A stretch of 41,382 bases of DNA from Clostridia bacterium (GCA_017517325.1 JAFWZW010000021.1:1-41382); one strand, 5' to 3'; positions 32,535-40,878 are shown, counted from the stretch's first letter. Notes: a model not told the origin generated them from the sequence alone. Numbers and translations are program-made.

Positions 32535-33593
32535 ATGAGACGAATTCTGGCTTTGCTGATGGTTCTCGTTACGGTTCTGCCTTTGTGCGTATCATGCCAA
32601 ACGGCATCCCTTTCTCAGGAGGAGATCGCCGAGACCACCGTTACGAATGAAACGAAAGAAGAGAAAAAAACGATGACCGAAGAAACCAAAACACAAGAAG
32701 GGTATTTGCCCCAGAGCCCCTTTGAGCAGAACGTTACCAAGATTTTGGTATTGGGAAGCAGCGGCTCCAACGATATCTTTTTCCACCTGGCACGTGTTTT
32801 TGCCGCCCAGGGCTTCCCGGGTCGCTATACTCTTGCCTTTTTGTATTACAGCGGCTGTTCCTTTGATATGCACGTGAATTTCGGTGCCTCCGGCGATGCC
32901 GTTTACGATTACTATGAAAGCAGCTCTTCGGAGTATACCCGCGAGGAAGGCTATACCATGGATCGTGCTTTGAAAAAGCACCAATGGGATATGGTTTTGA
33001 TCCAGACTACCAGAGCGGACTGTTCCGATGAGACTCTCCACCAAAAATCCCGCGAGCTTCTGTTCCAAATGGTGGATCGCTACGTTCCCACCGAGCACAC
33101 CTTCGGCTATATGGGCGTTTGGTCCAACCCCATTGCACCCGAGCTTTGGTCTGATAGCTGGTGGAGAAAACCTCCGGAAACTGCAAGGAAAAGATTTGAA
33201 GACGATTTCGGTTTTGATCCTATCCTTCAGTTCAATAAAAATAATGAGAAGGTCAAGCAGTATATTTTGACCGATGATCGCTATCGTTTCGTCTTCTCCC
33301 CGGGCAGTGCCATTATGTATGCCGAGCGGGTAATGGGGCTTTCGCAGCTTGCCCTTTATCGGGATTATACCCATCTTTCCGATCTGGGCAGAATTATCGG
33401 TTCCTATTGCTTCTATGCTCAGTTTACGGGCAAGCCCATTGAAGAAGTGAAGTTGGACGTTTTGCCTGCCAAGAAGAGACAGGCTCACTACCAGGCAGAC
33501 GGTGACCTGGTTTTGAACGATACCTTGAAAGAGGTCATCAAGGAATGCGCCAATTACGCTTTAGAGAATCCCATGACCCTGCCCGGCGCCTAA
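32535..33593 (+). CDS. Lipoprotein of DUF4886-like SGNH-hydrolase type
   Basis: The start is ATG 32535 (AAAGGAGTAGG upstream); the longer frame has no ribosome site. The 352-residue product has a lipoprotein signal with lipobox LCVSC (Cys at residue 20), a Thr/Glu/Lys-rich linker, and then a domain resembling DUF4886: ILVLGSSGSND, LYYSGCSFDMHV, WDMVLIQTT, and a C-terminal DYTHLSDLGR that supplies the DxxH pair of SGNH hydrolases. The first-block Ser is present (GSS in place of GNS). It is likely an anchored esterase acting on a surface or dietary glycan; the substrate is unknown. Confidence 0.72.
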   Translation: MRRILALLMVLVTVLPLCVSCQTASLSQEEIAETTVTNETKEEKKTMTEETKTQEGYLPQSPFEQNVTKILVLGSSGSNDIFFHLARVFAAQGFPGRYTLAFLYYSGCSFDMHVNFGASGDAVYDYYESSSSEYTREEGYTMDRALKKHQWDMVLIQTTRADCSDETLHQKSRELLFQMVDRYVPTEHTFGYMGVWSNPIAPELWSDSWWRKPPETARKRFEDDFGFDPILQFNKNNEKVKQYILTDDRYRFVFSPGSAIMYAERVMGLSQLALYRDYTHLSDLGRIIGSYCFYAQFTGKPIEEVKLDVLPAKKRQAHYQADGDLVLNDTLKEVIKECANYALENPMTLPGA

Positions 33594-33604
33594 AAAACGA
33601 TCCC

Positions 33605-33634
33605 ATTGGCAGACGCTTTTTTGCGTCTGCCAAT
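33605..33634 (+). terminator. Hairpin after the DUF4886-like gene
   Basis: ATTGGCAGACGC pairs exactly with GCGTCTGCCAAT around a T6 loop. The downstream T run is poor (ACTTATATG), so termination strength is uncertain. Confidence 0.65.
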
Positions 33635-33656
33635 ACTTATATGTAAAGAAACGCTG

Positions 33657-33685
33657 TTGTAGAATGGTGGAGTTTGTGATAAAAT
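33657..33685 (+). promoter_or_regulatory. Promoter of the NUDIX-GNAT pair
   Basis: TTGTAG (33657-33662), 17-base spacer, TAAAAT (33680-33685), 28 bases before the preferred start codon. Confidence 0.55.
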
Positions 33686-33713
33686 AAGGAAAATGAAACG
33701 GAGGATGCTGAGA

Positions 33714-34100
33714 ATGACTGAGGTTGTAGCCGCCCTGATATGGGATAACGGGAGATTTATGATCTGCCAGAGGCCTGCCCATAAGACCCGTGGGCTTCTT
33801 TGGGAATTTGTAGGCGGCAAGGTGGAGCCCGAGGAAACTCGTGAGGCAGCCCTGATCCGTGAATGCAGGGAAGAGCTGGCGGTGACCGTTTCGGTGGGAA
33901 ACGTATTTTTTGAAGTCGTTCACTCTTATCCCGATATGACGGTGCACCTGACCCTGTTTAATGCTGAAATTGCCGAAGGCATTCCGCAGAAGCTGGAGCA
34001 CAACGATATCCGCTGGATCACTCCCTATGAGATTCCCAATTTCGTTTTTTGCCCTGCCGACGTAGAGATCCTTGCAAAGATCCGTGAGGTTTATTCGTGA
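33714..34100 (+). CDS. NUDIX hydrolase (MutT-like)
   Basis: The Nudix box GGKVEPEETREAALIRECREEL (about residues 34-55) fits GX5EX7REUXEEXGU, except that the usual Gly after the last Glu is absent (EELAV). With VVAALIWDNGRFMICQRP at the start and a length of 128 residues it resembles MutT/CTP pyrophosphohydrolases that clean the nucleotide pool. The start is taken at ATG 33714, nine bases after CGGAGG; ATG 33693 is in frame but lacks a well-placed site. Overlaps the next gene by four bases. Confidence 0.88.
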   Translation: MTEVVAALIWDNGRFMICQRPAHKTRGLLWEFVGGKVEPEETREAALIRECREELAVTVSVGNVFFEVVHSYPDMTVHLTLFNAEIAEGIPQKLEHNDIRWITPYEIPNFVFCPADVEILAKIREVYS

Positions 34101-34555
34101 GAATTTTCAAGGTTACGGGGAATAAAAAAGAATACCTTTCTTTGCTGTTATTGGCTGACGAACAGGAGAATATGATCGATCGCTATCTGGAGTGCGGAGA
34201 AATGTTCGTGCTGGTGGATCACGGGGTAATGGGGGAGTGCGTGGTTACCGATGAAGGAGGAGGGGTGCTGGAGATCAAAAACATTGCAGTCTCTCCCGCA
34301 TATCAAAGGAAGGACTACGGCAAGGCCTTGATCGGCTTTATCCTTGAAAGGTACAAGGGAAAATACAGCGTTCTGCAGGTGGGAACGGGGGATAGCCCCC
34401 GTTCCGTACCGTTTTATGAAAAATGCGGCTTCGTTCGTTCCCACGTGATTCCGAATTTTTTTACGGATCATTACGATCATCCCATCGTTGAAGACGGTGT
34501 TCAGCTTGTGGATATGGTGTATCTGAAACGGCCTTTTGGTGCTTCAAACAGGTAA
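34097..34555 (+). CDS. GNAT-family acetyltransferase
   Basis: The 152-residue protein begins with GTG overlapping the NUDIX stop (GTGA). The acetyl-CoA loop is VSPAYQRKDYGKALIGF (about residues 67-83), matching Q/RxxGxG/A with one Gly changed, and the C-terminal PFYEKCGF block is typical of the fold. Substrate unknown. It is coupled with the NUDIX gene. Confidence 0.88.
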   Translation: MRIFKVTGNKKEYLSLLLLADEQENMIDRYLECGEMFVLVDHGVMGECVVTDEGGGVLEIKNIAVSPAYQRKDYGKALIGFILERYKGKYSVLQVGTGDSPRSVPFYEKCGFVRSHVIPNFFTDHYDHPIVEDGVQLVDMVYLKRPFGASNR

Positions 34556-34611
34556 AAAAAGCACGCGAAAGCTGTTGAAAATACGTATACTGCCGAATTC
34601 TCAAAAAGCAC

Positions 34612-34640
34612 TTGATTTTTGTAGAAAAGAATGGTAAAAT
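34612..34640 (+). promoter_or_regulatory. Candidate promoter ahead of the TetR gene
   Basis: TTGATT (34612-34617), 17-base spacer, TAAAAT (34635-34640). It would give a leader of about 220 bases. The 314-base gap 34556-34869 is otherwise AT-rich and holds no gene or clear terminator that I can see. Confidence 0.5.
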
Positions 34641-34869
34641 TAAAGAATGGATAGAAAAAGGTAAAATATAGATTTCTTTCGATTCAAAAATACGATTCTA
34701 TATTGTTGTTATTAATACTCGGCAAAGCAGAGCAGGACGAGCGTCTTTTACAGTCATTGTCTTCTTCGTTTTAGCAGGCTCTCATCGATTTGCCCCTGCA
34801 CGAATGCTTGGTATTTGCTTCTTTTATTAAAGAAACATAGCAAATATTTATTTTAGGAAGGAGAAGGCT

Positions 34870-35463
34870 ATGAAACATGAAGAGACACGGCGCCGATTGA
34901 TTGAAGGAACGATCCGCGTGATTGCCAGAGACGGTCTTGACAAGGCAACCACGAAGCTGATCGGCTTGGAGACTTCGATCAACGAAGCGTATATCTATCG
35001 GTGTTTTTCCAATAAGGAGGATATGTTTTCCAAAACCTTCGACTGCCTTGATGAGGAACTGATGAACGTGGTTATGCAAAACGTTCCCCTTATGTTTATG
35101 TCGGAAATGGAGGGGGAGGTGCGTTGCAGGGTTGTCTTTTCTTCCGTGTGGCGCTTTTTGCTGGGAAACCGTGAAAAATGCCTGACCTTTGTTCGCTATT
35201 ATTACTCACCGTATTTTAAGAAGTATTCTCAAGAGGCTCATAAACGCCGTTACGATCCCATCGTGAACGAGCTGAAAAGAGCGTTTCGTGATGAAGCGAA
35301 CGTATGGATGCTCTTAAATCATATGCTCAACGTTATGCTTGATTTTGCGGTCAAAGTCTTCAGTGACGCTTTGCCGGACAACGAAGATACCGCAGAGCAC
35401 GTTTTCCGGTTGATCTACGTCTCCGTAAAGCAGTATTTCAGAACGAATAAAACCCAAGAGTAA
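34870..35463 (+). CDS. TetR-family transcription regulator
   Basis: The 197-residue protein has an N-terminal HTH of TetR type (RRRLIEGTIRVIARDGLDKATTKLIG, followed by INEAYIYRCFSNKEDMF, residues about 6-54) and a helical ligand-binding C-terminus that differs from standard drug-pump regulators. The start has AGGAAGGAGAAGG upstream. It precedes two SGNH hydrolase genes on the same strand that have their own promoter; control of those genes is possible but not shown. Confidence 0.88.
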   Translation: MKHEETRRRLIEGTIRVIARDGLDKATTKLIGLETSINEAYIYRCFSNKEDMFSKTFDCLDEELMNVVMQNVPLMFMSEMEGEVRCRVVFSSVWRFLLGNREKCLTFVRYYYSPYFKKYSQEAHKRRYDPIVNELKRAFRDEANVWMLLNHMLNVMLDFAVKVFSDALPDNEDTAEHVFRLIYVSVKQYFRTNKTQE

Positions 35464-35519
35464 TTGTTTTTGCTTTGTGGGAGGAAAGGGCAGAGCTTTG
35501 CCAAAATCCACTGCTTTCC

Positions 35520-35548
35520 TTGACTTTGTCAGGCAGGGGATGTATAAT
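35520..35548 (+). promoter_or_regulatory. Promoter of the tandem SGNH hydrolases
   Basis: TTGACT (35520-35525), 17-base spacer, TATAAT (35543-35548), 31 bases ahead of the first start codon. Confidence 0.82.
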
Positions 35549-35579
35549 TTTTCTAACAAAACAAAGTGAGGAGTAAGGT

Positions 35580-36257
35580 ATGTTCGGATCCAAACTTAAC
35601 GTAAGACGTTTTGAAAACCGTATCGAGCGATATGAAGCCGTGCCCGTTCAAAAGGGCAAGATCCTTTTTTACGGCCACTCCCTTTTCACCCGTTGCTCCT
35701 TTATTACCAGGCATCAGGAAAACCCTATGCTGGAGGAAGAGGTACGTATGAAGGATGGCTCCCAGGCCATTATCAACCACGGCTTCGGTACCAGCAGTGC
35801 CGATGATCTTTTGTATTATTACAGCCGTATGGTCCGCCCCTATGAGCCCCGCGCTCTGGTGCTTGCCACTATGGGTAACGACGTGGGCTACGGCTATGAT
35901 GCCAAGGATATTATGGAGATCCTGGCAAGGGTGATCCAGTGGGCCAAGGCGGATTTCCCCGATATCCGCATTTACTGTTTCGCAGGCAGCCCCAGCGCCA
36001 AGCATAAGGGTATGAAGGATCGCTATACCCGCGTGCGTAAGGAATACAACGAATGTCTGGAGGCCTTCTGCAATCAAACGGAGAATTGCGTTTACGTTCC
36101 TATGCATCAGGCAGCCTTCCTGTATGAAAACCCCGAAGACATCGGCGATTACGATAAGGTTAGAGACGATCTTTTCTTGGAGGATGGCCACTTCAATCCT
36201 CAAGGCTATGCGCTCTTTATGGATTTTGTTCGCGAGCTTCTTGACGATCTGCTCTAA
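35580..36257 (+). CDS. SGNH/GDSL-type hydrolase, copy 1
   Basis: The 225-residue protein has the four blocks of SGNH esterases: GHSLFTRCS (Ser in GHS instead of GDS, about residue 33), GFGTSSADDL (Gly), MGNDVGYG (Asn) and the C-terminal LEDGHFNPQGY (Asp and His). There is no signal peptide, so it works in the cytosol on an acyl or acetyl ester; substrate unknown. The following gene is a close paralogue. Ribosome site is AGTGAGGAGTAAGG. Confidence 0.85.
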   Translation: MFGSKLNVRRFENRIERYEAVPVQKGKILFYGHSLFTRCSFITRHQENPMLEEEVRMKDGSQAIINHGFGTSSADDLLYYYSRMVRPYEPRALVLATMGNDVGYGYDAKDIMEILARVIQWAKADFPDIRIYCFAGSPSAKHKGMKDRYTRVRKEYNECLEAFCNQTENCVYVPMHQAAFLYENPEDIGDYDKVRDDLFLEDGHFNPQGYALFMDFVRELLDDLL

Positions 36258-36281
36258 TACGGTTTAAAAAGGAGAAACAAT

Positions 36282-36965
36282 ATGTTTGGTTCAAAATTAA
36301 AAGTGCGCCGCTTTGAAAGCCGTGTTGAGCGTTATGAATCCGTTCCGGTAGAAACGGGCAAGATCCTTTTTTACGGCCACTCCCTTTTCACCCGCTGCTC
36401 TTTCATCACCAGATCTCAGGAAAACCCCAAGCTTGTGGAAGAGGTACGTATGAAGGATGGCTCCCAGGCCATTATCAACCACGGCTTCGGTACCAGCAGT
36501 GCCGATGACCTTTTGTATTATTACGATCGACTGATCCGCCCCTATAAGCCCCGTGCTCTGGTGCTTGCCACCATGGCAAACGACGTGAGCTACGGCTACA
36601 ACGCAAAAGATATTATGGAGATTGAGGCCCGTATCGTCCAGTGGGCACAGGCGGATTTTCCGGGCATCCCCGTCTATTGCTTCAACTGTGTTCCCACATT
36701 GAAGAGCAAAGGGCAAAAATCCGCCTTCACCCGTATTCGCAAGGAATACAACGAATATCTGGAAGTTTTCTGCGCCTCCAGAGAAAATTGCATCTACGTT
36801 CCCTTGGAAAAGCAGGCGTTCTTCTTCGAAAATCCCGAAGACGTGGGCGATTACGATAAGGTGCGCGAGGATATCTGGGCGGTAGACGATACCCACTTAA
36901 ATCCAAAAGGATATGCAATGTTTATGGATTTCATCCGTGAACTGCTTGCCGACCTTCTGAACTGA
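36282..36965 (+). CDS. SGNH/GDSL-type hydrolase, copy 2
   Basis: The 227-residue paralogue of the preceding gene has the same blocks: GHSLFTRCS, GFGTSSADDL, MANDVSYG and DDTHLNPKGY (Asp, His). The two share long exactly identical DNA patches in the N-terminal half and differ more in the C-terminal half. It begins 24 bases after copy 1 with AAAAGGAGA upstream. Confidence 0.85.
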   Translation: MFGSKLKVRRFESRVERYESVPVETGKILFYGHSLFTRCSFITRSQENPKLVEEVRMKDGSQAIINHGFGTSSADDLLYYYDRLIRPYKPRALVLATMANDVSYGYNAKDIMEIEARIVQWAQADFPGIPVYCFNCVPTLKSKGQKSAFTRIRKEYNEYLEVFCASRENCIYVPLEKQAFFFENPEDVGDYDKVREDIWAVDDTHLNPKGYAMFMDFIRELLADLLN

Positions 36966-36969
36966 AAAC

Positions 36970-37012
36970 AAAAAAGGCTATGACCTTCTCGTAAGGTGAT
37001 AGCCTTTTTCTA
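36970..37012. terminator. Bidirectional terminator between SGNH genes and spoVT
   Basis: AAAAAGGCTAT and ATAGCCTTTTT form the outer stem, with an inner ACCTT/AAGGT pair, and A/T runs on both sides. It serves the converging transcripts. Confidence 0.88.
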
Positions 37013-37019
37013 TGCCGTA

Positions 37020-37553
37020 TTACTCCTCCAGTTGGCGCCCCAAAAAGATACCCGCCGTCTGGATCAGGGCCTTTTCCGTTTCGCCCACCTCCTTCAATTC
37101 CTGTCGCAGGCAGGCAACCCCGCCGATCACGTCTCCCTCGGATAAAATGGGCATCATGGAGGAAACGTACCACCCCTCCGGTCCCATGGGGATCCGCAGA
37201 GCACCGGAGTAGTAGGTAAACATCTGCCGCCCCTCCAGCACTCGCTCTACCTCGGAAGCCACCTTTTGGTCAATCGAAACCTTTTTTGAGACCCCCGCAC
37301 AGGCAATGATCGCATCCCGATCAAATACCGCCACTGCGATCCCGCAGCTCTTATGCAGTGTGTCGCAATACCCCTGCGCCTCCGCCAGCATTTCTCCCAC
37401 CGGGGAATACTTCTTAAAAATTACCTCCCCATCCCGATCCGTGTAGATCTCCAGCGGGTCCCCCTCTCGGATGCGCATAGTGCGGCGAATCTCTTTCGGT
37501 ATAACCACACGACCCAAATCGTCGATTCTACGAACTATTCCTGTTGCTTTCAT
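37020..37553 (-). CDS. spoVT: Stage V sporulation regulator SpoVT
   Basis: SpoVT is a forespore-stage transcription regulator. The 177-residue protein has the N-terminal AbrB swapped-hairpin DNA-binding domain (MKATGIVRRIDDLGRVVIPK, residues 1-20, continuing KEIRRTMRIREGDPLEIY) and a C-terminal GAF domain, with normal length. Its first ten codons lie in a 38-base repeat (37525-37562) also found 3.6 kb away at 41147-41184, so the gene start seems to have been supplied by the inserted element. Ribosome site AAGGAGA lies 11 bases upstream of ATG 37553. Confidence 0.95.
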   Translation of the reverse strand: MKATGIVRRIDDLGRVVIPKEIRRTMRIREGDPLEIYTDRDGEVIFKKYSPVGEMLAEAQGYCDTLHKSCGIAVAVFDRDAIIACAGVSKKVSIDQKVASEVERVLEGRQMFTYYSGALRIPMGPEGWYVSSMMPILSEGDVIGGVACLRQELKEVGETEKALIQTAGIFLGRQLEE

Positions 37554-37562
37554 ATATAAATC
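37525..37562. repeat. Left attachment-site-like direct repeat (spoVT codons 1-10 plus leader)
   Basis: The 38 bases match 41147-41184 at 37 of 38 positions (one T/A difference at repeat position 12). The repeat covers codons 1 to about 10 of spoVT and the bases just upstream of its ATG. Confidence 0.88.
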
Positions 37563-37614
37563 AATCTCCTTGTTTTAGTAATAGTGATACTATTATCTGT
37601 AAAACAAGGAGATT
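37563..37614. repeat. Inverted repeat with 15-bp arms upstream of spoVT
   Basis: AATCTCCTTGTTTTA (37563-37577) and TAAAACAAGGAGATT (37600-37614) are exact reverse complements, with a 22-base centre that itself contains AATAGTGATACTATT. One arm holds the spoVT ribosome site. Confidence 0.85.
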
Positions 37615-37619
37615 TATAC
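37591..37619 (-). promoter_or_regulatory. Forespore-type (sigma-F/G-like) promoter of spoVT
   Basis: On the reverse strand GTATA (37619-37615), 17-base spacer, GATAATA (37597-37591), close to the sigma-G consensus GHATR-N17/18-CATNHTA with one mismatch. Use in the forespore is inferred from the known control of spoVT. Confidence 0.55.
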
Positions 37620-37636
37620 TTGACGTTCAGCAAAAC

Positions 37637-38194
37637 TTAAATAGCCGATATTGTGTTTAACAATTCTTCGAAACAACAATATCCAGCAGAAGCATTGAAA
37701 TGCCCCGCATTTTTAATTAATTTCGGAGTCGCTTTAATTTCAAAAGCAAATTCCTCTAGTTTGACAAATGGAATAAATGGGTCATTGTCAGAAAAGTAAG
37801 CATACCTTGTCGGAACAGTCTTATCTATATCTGAGCAAAAATTGGAGGGGAAATAGAAACTTCCGTTTAAATCATCCATATGATCTCCGCTATAGAAATT
37901 ATTATAGCCAGCTACAGATATTAAAGCCTTGATTTTAATGTTAGTCTCCGCTAAAAACTTTGCAGCACATACTGCGCCACAACTATGACCAATTAAAACG
38001 GTTTCTTCGTTGATGATACCTTTTTTTACATAATAATCAAGCAATTCCTTCCAAGAAGAATATTCTTGATTGTTCGGGGTGGGAAAAGTAGGAATTGTAC
38101 ATAAAATTTCTTCTTCTGCCAACTTGTTCTCCATCCAGGGAAACCAATTCTCAAAGGGCTTTCCGTACGAGCCGTGTAAAATAAAAACATTCAT
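37637..38194 (-). CDS. RBBP9/YdeN-like alpha/beta serine hydrolase
   Basis: The 185-residue small hydrolase has an N-terminal oxyanion-loop strand VFILHGSYG (residues 3-11), nucleophile elbow GHSCG (Ser71), acid in DNDPF (Asp138), and base in AGHFN (His165), the catalytic order of the RBBP9/YdeN group. These are serine hydrolases of largely unknown substrate. It is the last gene of the element operon, starting 12 bases after the methyltransferase stop behind GGAGGAAAATC. All catalytic residues are intact. In a defence setting it could process a nucleotide- or acyl-linked signal or act as effector; that is inference. Confidence 0.85.
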   Translation of the reverse strand: MNVFILHGSYGKPFENWFPWMENKLAEEEILCTIPTFPTPNNQEYSSWKELLDYYVKKGIINEETVLIGHSCGAVCAAKFLAETNIKIKALISVAGYNNFYSGDHMDDLNGSFYFPSNFCSDIDKTVPTRYAYFSDNDPFIPFVKLEEFAFEIKATPKLIKNAGHFNASAGYCCFEELLNTISAI

Positions 38195-38206
38195 TAGATT
38201 TTCCTC

Positions 38207-39043
38207 CTAAAAGCATTTTGAATTTTGTTTTGTTACGATATACAATGGGAAATTGTTTGAATAAACATCTTCACCGTATTCTACGCAATGAATTTTAAGA
38301 TATTTATTGAGAAGTTTTTCATAATCCGAAATATTGGGAACATGAAATTTGAATTTCATTTCACTATCCCACCCTACACCTTTAAAGTGCTTTAATGTTT
38401 CACTAGTAATAAGTCCTTCTCTGTGTAACGATATCAACAAATTGTACTGATCTTGAAAAGAAAGCAAATTGTTTTTATCTAGAGAATGCATTGTAAGATA
38501 AAAAGATAAAGCAGAATACGGGTGATAAGGCGCTCCTGAATAGTAGTCTTTTATTACATCTCTTATTGGCTTTATTTTCTCTTTAGGCACGAAGAAACTT
38601 TTACCAAGAAACAACCCATTTGGGGTTAATGCTTTGCCGATTTTCTCTATGAATTCCTCTAATTGTTCTGGAGGTATGTTGCCTATGGCTAAATCTCCAA
38701 TTATTATATCAAAGTAATTTTCATAGGATAAATTTTGCCAATATTCGCATATGTAGTGTTCCTTATATTCACTTGTTTCAATTATAACCTTATGCCTAAG
38801 TTCTCTATTTATCGCATTGTTATAATCTGGATTTATATCCATAACCCAAACTTCAAAATTCTCTTCATATCCCCAGTCTCTAAACTCAGGTGTAGAGCCC
38901 AAAACCAACATTCGTAAGCGTCTTTTTTCAAAATTCATAAGACGATGTGCGTATTTAGTGTATATCGCTAATTCGGATACGGTTGGACGAGATGGCCCCA
39001 CCATTTTGGTCCATATGTGAGCAAGTTCTCCATTCCATCCCAT
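38207..39043 (-). CDS. Class I SAM-dependent methyltransferase
   Basis: The start is ATG 39043, five bases after the TIR stop, with AAAGGAGGAATAAG upstream; the longer frame runs back into the TIR gene. The 278-residue product has motif I MLVLGSTPEF (residues 45-54), the acidic strand end VMDIN (Asp69) and the motif IV-like strand FDIIIGDLA (Asp117). It lacks the NPPY/DPPY motif of DNA amino-methylases, so a small molecule, RNA or protein substrate is more likely than adenine in DNA. The C-terminal third carries a helical extension. Its role beside a TIR protein is unknown. Confidence 0.8.
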   Translation of the reverse strand: MGWNGELAHIWTKMVGPSRPTVSELAIYTKYAHRLMNFEKRRLRMLVLGSTPEFRDWGYEENFEVWVMDINPDYNNAINRELRHKVIIETSEYKEHYICEYWQNLSYENYFDIIIGDLAIGNIPPEQLEEFIEKIGKALTPNGLFLGKSFFVPKEKIKPIRDVIKDYYSGAPYHPYSALSFYLTMHSLDKNNLLSFQDQYNLLISLHREGLITSETLKHFKGVGWDSEMKFKFHVPNISDYEKLLNKYLKIHCVEYGEDVYSNNFPLYIVTKQNSKCF

Positions 39044-39048
39044 TGTTC

Positions 39049-40599
39049 TTATTCCTCCTTTATTGCAACTAAAATATAATACAGGCATTGTGGTATAGTA
39101 CATTGCTGCTGAACATTGTCTTGTTCCGATTCAAAAAGTGCCTCAAGACAATCTTCAAAATAAGAAAGTATGCGAACATATTCGCTTTTGTATCCTTCCA
39201 CTATACCTTTTTTGATGATTCTAAAACTTACAGAAGCAAGTATGATACTTGCTAAAGTTTGATTGGAATCGTATTCGCAGCTGAAATTTGCTATACTTAA
39301 CCAATGTGATATGTTTTCTTTGGCAAAAATATGAGAAAAAATTTGCCTTATTTCAGTAATATACTCACCTGTTGCATTGTTTACCAAAATGGATTCTAAG
39401 CAAAGTCCAGTCGCTTCCCATTGGGAAACCCAACTTCCGGCTCCGCTTTTCCAATAACCACTTGATTCTAATCTATCAACAACAGATTGAAGCCATCTGC
39501 TTTTAATATCAAAAAAATCATTTCTTTCAACATAAGTTAGATTGCCAAATTTAGGATAATAGCGCAAAACATTTCGAATATCATCGTTACTATATCTCGC
39601 CAAACTTATTAAAGCACGTGCAGTTATCCACGGTAATCTATAATGATACAATCCTCCTCCCGCGGTATCACAAGCTTCTGTTTTGAATAATTCTTCAACT
39701 GTCGCCACACGTATTGCGTTATATATATCGTTGTTAGGATTGTTTTGACACAGTCTGTTAATTATTCCAACCATTAAGCCATAATAGTAATTATAGAAAA
39801 TTAAATCTTTTTTCTGCTGGCTATCTATATATTTAGCGCGCAATCTTTCACTATAATATACACCATTATCATCTTCATCTCTCATGTTGGCAATAAGCTT
39901 TTCGTTTTCTTCTGGAACGACGAGTATTTGATTCGGATCAGGAAGAATTCGACCTCCCCGAGCCAACTTACAACTATGAGCATAAAATTCTTCTTCTAAG
40001 TTGTAATAATCCTCTCTATCTGTTAAACCTAACATAAACGCAATTTCAATAAGGAAGTATTGAGATGAAATAGCGCTAACCCAATTTTGGTCAGTTAATG
40101 TTCTTGAATTGATATATCTTATGATATCTTTCTTGAGTTTTTCCTGTTTTAGTGAAATTGTAGATTTCTTCCCTAATAAAGAATTCATATTCAAACAGAG
40201 GCTGTCAATACATTTGAAAGGATCATTAACAGCGTCGATGCTTTGTTCTACGCATGTGAAAAAATCTATTATTTTTTTGCCCGTTTGTGTTATATCATCA
40301 CATTTTTCTATAGTGTATCTAATAATGATTTTTTCAAAATGCACGCTTCGTTCTAACTCTCGATAAACATATTTCGATTTTATAGAATGAGAGGACTCAA
40401 TAAATAATACAATTTGGGAATTTTGTATTCCATTAATTATTTCTTCCGGATAATATTCTCCTGGTTTGATTCCAGTTTCAGAAGGAGCAAGCCAACATGT
40501 TTGATCGTATTTAGTTGTAGCTACTCTATAAATTTCATCTGCTATTTTTTGATCTTTTGAAGAGTATGAAATAAAAATGTTGAACATGTTAAACACCAT
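39049..40599 (-). CDS. TIR-domain protein with large helical C-terminal domain
   Basis: The 516-residue protein begins with a TIR domain (about residues 5-115): NIFISYSSKD (7-16), the CWLAPSETGIKPGEYY loop, IVLFIESSHSIKSKYVYREL with the conserved Glu81 that in active TIR NADases is catalytic. Residues about 160-516 are mostly helical with paired-helix units, likely a sensor or toroid domain; I cannot name it. Bacterial TIR proteins commonly degrade NAD+ or make cyclic ADP-ribose signals in anti-phage defence. It heads a tight reverse operon with a methyltransferase and a serine hydrolase. ATG 40599 or GTG 40596 could be the start (TATAGGAGG upstream). AT-rich throughout. Confidence 0.87.
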   Translation of the reverse strand: MVFNMFNIFISYSSKDQKIADEIYRVATTKYDQTCWLAPSETGIKPGEYYPEEIINGIQNSQIVLFIESSHSIKSKYVYRELERSVHFEKIIIRYTIEKCDDITQTGKKIIDFFTCVEQSIDAVNDPFKCIDSLCLNMNSLLGKKSTISLKQEKLKKDIIRYINSRTLTDQNWVSAISSQYFLIEIAFMLGLTDREDYYNLEEEFYAHSCKLARGGRILPDPNQILVVPEENEKLIANMRDEDDNGVYYSERLRAKYIDSQQKKDLIFYNYYYGLMVGIINRLCQNNPNNDIYNAIRVATVEELFKTEACDTAGGGLYHYRLPWITARALISLARYSNDDIRNVLRYYPKFGNLTYVERNDFFDIKSRWLQSVVDRLESSGYWKSGAGSWVSQWEATGLCLESILVNNATGEYITEIRQIFSHIFAKENISHWLSIANFSCEYDSNQTLASIILASVSFRIIKKGIVEGYKSEYVRILSYFEDCLEALFESEQDNVQQQCTIPQCLYYILVAIKEE

Positions 40600-40644
40600 A
40601 AACCTCCTATACCAACAACTGTTGCAATTCTCATTGAAATTTTT

Positions 40645-40833
40645 TCAAATAACAGCGTTTTGTTTAAAATTGCTTTTCGTTAAAACGTAATCTATAGGTA
40701 CCAACCACGGCCCCGTTCCACCTAGTCGCATAGCACCTTCAATTTTACCATCTTTGCAAAGCTGTTGGATCCAACGCTCAGTTACATCGGCTTTTTCGGC
40801 TGCTTCTTTCACAGAAATAAAATTAAATTCCAT
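40645..40833 (-). CDS. Small excisionase/MerR-like HTH protein
   Basis: The 62-residue product has a winged-helix HTH of the helix-turn-helix 17/excisionase kind: ISVKEAAEKADVTERWIQQL (residues 6-25), then GKIEGAMRLGGTGPWLVP. It could be an excisionase (recombination directionality factor) or a regulator of the element operon. It lies 45 bases upstream of the TIR gene on the same strand, behind a perfect promoter. The start ATG 40833 has CGAGG upstream. Proteins of this type are also found upstream of toxin and defence genes. Confidence 0.8.
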   Translation of the reverse strand: MEFNFISVKEAAEKADVTERWIQQLCKDGKIEGAMRLGGTGPWLVPIDYVLTKSNFKQNAVI

Positions 40834-40878
40834 AATCGACCTCGTTTCGCCAAAAATAGATATTAATCAACACTTTTT

